This document shows positions 52,385-54,921 of a stretch of 54,921 bases of DNA, one piece after another; positions within the stretch are counted from its first letter, which is position 1, and every line of letters begins with the position of its first letter. A program made the position numbers and the translations under genes. The notes under the pieces were generated by a model. The model searched no databases. It saw only the letters and a program-made list of their open reading frames with translations, and was not told the DNA's origin. This DNA is from Planctomycetota bacterium (GTDB taxonomy: Bacteria > Planctomycetota > Planctomycetia > Pirellulales > Thermoguttaceae): contig JAKPGL010000202.1 of assembly GCA_029550925.1 (NCBI GenBank), forward strand, positions 1-54,921. The letters are read 5' to 3'.

Positions 52385-52461
52385 GGGTTCGCTAGCGTAC
52401 TATACCGAAAATCCGTAGGCGAATCCGAACCCCAAGGCCGACCAAAGGCTTTGGGGTTTTT
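52384..52461 (+). terminator. Transcription attenuator of leuA (terminator and competing antiterminator)
   Basis: The terminator stem pairs 52427-52438 (AACCCCAAGGCC) with 52446-52457 (GGCTTTGGGGTT): 12 bp with one G-T pair and a 7-nt loop, followed by a T-rich run. GGGTTCG at 52384-52390, directly after the leader stop codon, is perfectly complementary to CGAACCC at 52425-52431, which includes the terminator 5' arm. If a ribosome stalls on the Leu codons this segment is free to pair and block the terminator; at the stop codon it is covered and the terminator forms. Confidence 0.75.
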
Positions 52462-52562
52462 TGTTTGGCGCGTGGGCTTCCCCCTCAATCGGGGAAGGAC
52501 TTGTTGCTGGGAGCATCTTCACGGTGCGACGGAAAAAGAGTGTATCTGGAAAGGGTCCTCCG

Positions 52563-54209
52563 ATGACAGAAACGACAACAGGAACACCAAGGCCGGCAGG
52601 CGAGGTTCGCGAGATTCGTATTTTTGACACGACACTACGGGACGGGGAACAATCGCCCGGCTGTAGTATGAACCTGATGGAGAAGTTGGAGGTAGCCCAG
52701 GCATTGGCCGACCTCAAGGTGGATATTATTGAGGCGGGCTTTCCGATCGCTTCTCCCGGCGATTTTGAAGCAGTGCGGGAAATTGCGCGGGTGGTGCGGG
52801 GGCCGGTCATCTGCGGACTGGCCCGTTGTCGGCCGGAAGACATCGACCGTGCCTGGGAAGCGGTCCGATATGCGGAGCGGCCTCGCATCCACGTCTTTTT
52901 GGCCACCAGCCCGATCCATCGGGAACATAAACTCAAAATGACCAAAGAACAGATCGTGGAGCGAGCGGTGGAAGGGGTTCGTCGGGCGCTTGGTTATTGT
53001 CCGAATGTCGAATTCTCTCCGGAAGACGCCACCCGCACGGAGATCGACTTCCTTTGCCAAGTCGTCGAAGCCGTGATCGACGCCGGGGCGACAACGGTCA
53101 ATATCCCAGATACGGTCGGGTACGCCACGCCCCGACAGATGTTTGAGCTGATTTCCAATCTTCGGAACCGGGTTCCGAATATCGACAAGGCGGTCATCAG
53201 CGTCCATTGCCACAATGACCTCGGTCTTGCGGTGGCCAACAGCCTGGCCAGCATCGAAGCCGGCGCGGGCCAGGTGGAGTGTACCATCAACGGCCTGGGG
53301 GAACGGGCCGGCAATTGCGCCCTGGAAGAAGTCGTCATGGCCCTGCGGACTCGACACGACTACTACCGGGCCTATACGAACATCCACACCCAACGTCTGG
53401 TTCCTACCAGTCGGCTTGTCTCCGGCATAACCGGCATGGTGGTGCAGCGGAATAAGGCCATCGTGGGCCAAAACGCCTTTGCCCATGAGGCGGGCATCCA
53501 TCAAGACGGCATCCTGAAAGAGCGGACCACCTACGAAATCATGCGCCCGGAGGACGTGGGGTTTACCACCACTCAATTAGTGCTGGGTAAACACAGTGGA
53601 CGGGCCGCTCTGGCCGACCGAGCCAGGGCGCTCGGCTATCGCCTCACTGGCGACCAACTGAACGCCATCTTCGAGGAGTTCAAAATCCTGGCCGACAAAA
53701 AGAAGGAAATCTACGACGCCGACATCGCCGCCCTGATCGAGCAGGAAATCGCCCAGGTGCCCGATCGCTGGACCTTCGAGGCCTACCGGGTTTCCACCGG
53801 CAGCGGCCAAACTCCGCAGGTTTGGCTTCGACTCCGCCGGGGAGACCAACTCCAGGAAACCGAATTGCACGGCGGCGACGGCCCCATCGACGCCGTGTTC
53901 CTGGCCATCGAAAAACTCACCCGCCTGTCGGTCGTGTGCAAAGATTTTCGCGTCCATAGCGTGACCCTCGGCAAAGACGCCCAAGCCGAGGTAACCGTCG
54001 AGGTGGAATACCAGGATCAGATTTACCGCGGCCGGGGACTTTCCACCGATAGCGTCGAGGCCAGCGCCCGGGCCTTCCTGAACGCCATCAACCGCATCCT
54101 GGCCCTGGCCAATGGATCGAAAACCAAAAGGACTCCCTCCCCAGCCGCCGAACAAAAACAGCCGCCGTCGGACAATGTTTCTTCGTCTGGACCATCCAAG
54201 TCATCCTAA
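52563..54209 (+). CDS. leuA: 2-isopropylmalate synthase
   Basis: LeuA condenses acetyl-CoA with 2-ketoisovalerate in the first committed step of leucine synthesis. The 548-residue protein has the HMGL-like TIM barrel with IFDTTLRDGEQSPGCSMN, EAGFPIASPGDFE, metal-binding VHCHNDLGLAVANSLA and NGLGERAGNC, HEAGIHQDG, and a C-terminal regulatory domain (about residues 375-500) for leucine feedback. A low-complexity Ser/Pro/Lys tail of about 35 residues ends it. I start at ATG 52563; an in-frame ATG at 52461 would lie inside the terminator. The gene is preceded by a leader-peptide attenuator and followed by tRNA-Leu(UAA). Confidence 0.95.
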   Translation: MTETTTGTPRPAGEVREIRIFDTTLRDGEQSPGCSMNLMEKLEVAQALADLKVDIIEAGFPIASPGDFEAVREIARVVRGPVICGLARCRPEDIDRAWEAVRYAERPRIHVFLATSPIHREHKLKMTKEQIVERAVEGVRRALGYCPNVEFSPEDATRTEIDFLCQVVEAVIDAGATTVNIPDTVGYATPRQMFELISNLRNRVPNIDKAVISVHCHNDLGLAVANSLASIEAGAGQVECTINGLGERAGNCALEEVVMALRTRHDYYRAYTNIHTQRLVPTSRLVSGITGMVVQRNKAIVGQNAFAHEAGIHQDGILKERTTYEIMRPEDVGFTTTQLVLGKHSGRAALADRARALGYRLTGDQLNAIFEEFKILADKKKEIYDADIAALIEQEIAQVPDRWTFEAYRVSTGSGQTPQVWLRLRRGDQLQETELHGGDGPIDAVFLAIEKLTRLSVVCKDFRVHSVTLGKDAQAEVTVEVEYQDQIYRGRGLSTDSVEASARAFLNAINRILALANGSKTKRTPSPAAEQKQPPSDNVSSSGPSKSS

Positions 54210-54458
54210 CGCGAACTGTAAACGGAGTAACATTTCAGCCGCGTACAGTTACCCCGCCTCTCCGGTTGCGCCTGGTACCGCCGACCTACAACCGGTTGCG
54301 ATCGTATCCTGAGGCTGGCTCCAAGCTATAGTGGTTGAAGTGCCACAACGCAACCGGCTCGGTCTCCCCCTGGTTTGTTCTGGTTTTCCTGGGTAAAAAT
54401 AGGGAATACACGCCATCCAGCCGCCCGCTGCAACGGAGTGGGGGGCCGGTCCTTCCCA
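54210..54458. other. Gap with a solo element end
   Basis: GTAACATTTCAGCC at 54227-54240 is a solo copy of the left end of the mosaic elements; no matching right end is seen. No gene is visible. The tRNA-Leu promoter should lie here. Confidence 0.4.
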
Positions 54459-54544
54459 GGCCGAGTGGCGGAAGTGGAAGACGCTCAGGACTTAAAATCC
54501 TGTGTGGAGCAATCCACGTGCGGGTTCGAGTCCCGCCTCGGCCA
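54459..54544 (+). tRNA. tRNA-Leu(TAA)
   Basis: The 86-nt class II tRNA has acceptor GGCCGAG/CTCGGCC with discriminator A, anticodon stem CAGGA/TCCTG with loop CTTAAAA (anticodon TAA), a long variable arm (GTGGAGCAATCCAC), and T-arm GCGGG/CCCGC around TTCGAGT. It reads TTA and TTG. Its 3' half overlaps the end of the integrase gene on the other strand, so it is probably an attachment site. Confidence 0.95.
54492..54544. other. Probable attachment-site core in the 3' half of tRNA-Leu
   Basis: The tRNA anticodon-to-3'-end region overlaps the integrase 3' coding end. Tyrosine integrases commonly recombine into the 3' part of tRNA genes and restore it. The second copy (att at the far end) would lie outside the window, so the exact core length cannot be set here. 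Confidence 0.5.
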
Positions 54545-54921
54545 GTAAGTCCTTATGCAGTAAAGAGTTACGACAAGCAAGATCAAGAAAAGCCGGGTAA
54601 TTCTCAGGGGCCGGAAAGCCAGATTCCGCCTCTTGCGCCCTGGTTCTGACGTTTGCCTTGACGCTTTTCTTGACGCCGCTTTCTTGTGTCCAATCGTTCA
54701 TTTCTCCCCCCCGAACGGAGGCCCAAACATCCTCTTGGGCCGCCGCCTGGAAATGCTGGTCTGTCGGATCGACGTAATGTCGATAGGCAATCATACTGCT
54801 ATTGCCAAGCCATTTTGCTACCACTGGTAGGGGGTATCGCTTAACTAGGTCGGTTTCACAAGAGGCCCGCAAGTTATGCCATAACCGAGGCCAAGGTTTT
54901 TCCCCTGCCCGCCGGATAATC
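54492..54921 (-). CDS. Tyrosine recombinase/integrase, C-terminal part (gene runs off the window)
   Basis: This is the C-terminal end of a phage/ICE-type tyrosine integrase. Reading in from the window edge it shows HNLRASCETD (the HxxR box), PVVAKWLGNSS and the nucleophile region AYRHYVDPTDQHF with catalytic Tyr. The last residues (AEAGLEPARG) are translated from the antisense of tRNA-Leu, as is common where an integrase abuts its attachment site. The 5' end lies beyond 54921. Between the Tyr and the stop lies a tail of about 90 residues that is polar and poorly conserved. The integrase reads toward the tRNA. Confidence 0.85.
   Translation of the reverse strand, partial: IIRRAGEKPWPRLWHNLRASCETDLVKRYPLPVVAKWLGNSSMIAYRHYVDPTDQHFQAAAQEDVWASVRGGEMNDWTQESGVKKSVKANVRTRAQEAESGFPAPENYPAFLDLACRNSLLHKDLLAEAGLEPARGLLHTGF

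Noticed and set aside
52461-52562. In-frame upstream ATG at 52461 for leuA
   Set aside because: It lies in the T run of the terminator and would add 34 atypical residues; ATG 52563 gives the family N-terminus.

Overview
The window looks like chromosomal DNA of a planctomycete, probably of the Thermogutta/Pirellulales type. The evidence is gene content: a DUF1598 secreted protein, DUF1080 and DUF4962 secreted carbohydrate-active proteins, a TRTxTEQLL-type lipoprotein, a membrane protein with an N-terminal NEPHYLGKA motif, ThyX instead of ThyA, and a lone bacterial microcompartment shell gene. Base composition is about 58-60% G+C by eye. The genus is inference. No rRNA, CRISPR array or intact insertion sequence is visible.

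Layout. 1-830: a tandem palindromic repeat and an undecoded stretch. 829-4501 (+): DUF1598 protein and a U32-family (RlhA-like) protein. 4798-11090 (-): DUF4962/heparinase-like protein, ThiS, and a large GT39-type membrane protein carrying repeat-derived loops. 11279-14457 (+): a DHDPS/NAL-family aldolase, a two-domain microcompartment shell protein and an LptF/LptG-type permease. 14514-16555 (-): a lipoprotein and a DUF1080 protein. 17161-25113 (+): an SDR without its catalytic Ser/Tyr, PabB, a secreted alpha/beta hydrolase, and a kinase fused to a beta-helix. 25230-27566 (-): a tandem nitrilase. 27716-29450 (+): small conserved protein, ThyX, SnoaL-like protein. 29514-42954 (-): a long co-oriented block with an RlmI-like methyltransferase, dTDP-rhamnose genes (rmlD, rmlA, rmlC; rmlB absent) with a GT2, aconitase, histidine kinase, tRNA-Arg, SGLT-type symporter and FGGY kinase. 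43213-46642 (+): Flp pilin, response regulator, a TM protein, an RluA-family pseudouridine synthase. 47033-48607 (-): solute-binding lipoprotein. 48971-54209 (+): DUF6798-like membrane protein, GNAT-like protein, then leuA behind a complete-looking leucine attenuator. 54459-54921: tRNA-Leu(UAA) whose 3' half overlaps the 3' end of a tyrosine integrase gene running off the window, so the right edge is probably one end of an integrated element.

Themes. Many genes serve carbohydrate scavenging or surface polysaccharide synthesis (DUF4962, DUF1080, symporter, FGGY kinase, solute-binding protein, rml genes, GT2, GT39). Intergenic space is heavily colonised by short palindromic and mosaic repeats, several with terminal inverted repeats like a MITE; related repeats have entered the GT39-type gene in frame. 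The points I find most interesting are the leucine-rich leader peptide and attenuator of leuA, the kinase/beta-helix fusion with near-identical internal repeats, the aldolase plus lone two-domain shell protein pair, and the mosaic TIR elements.
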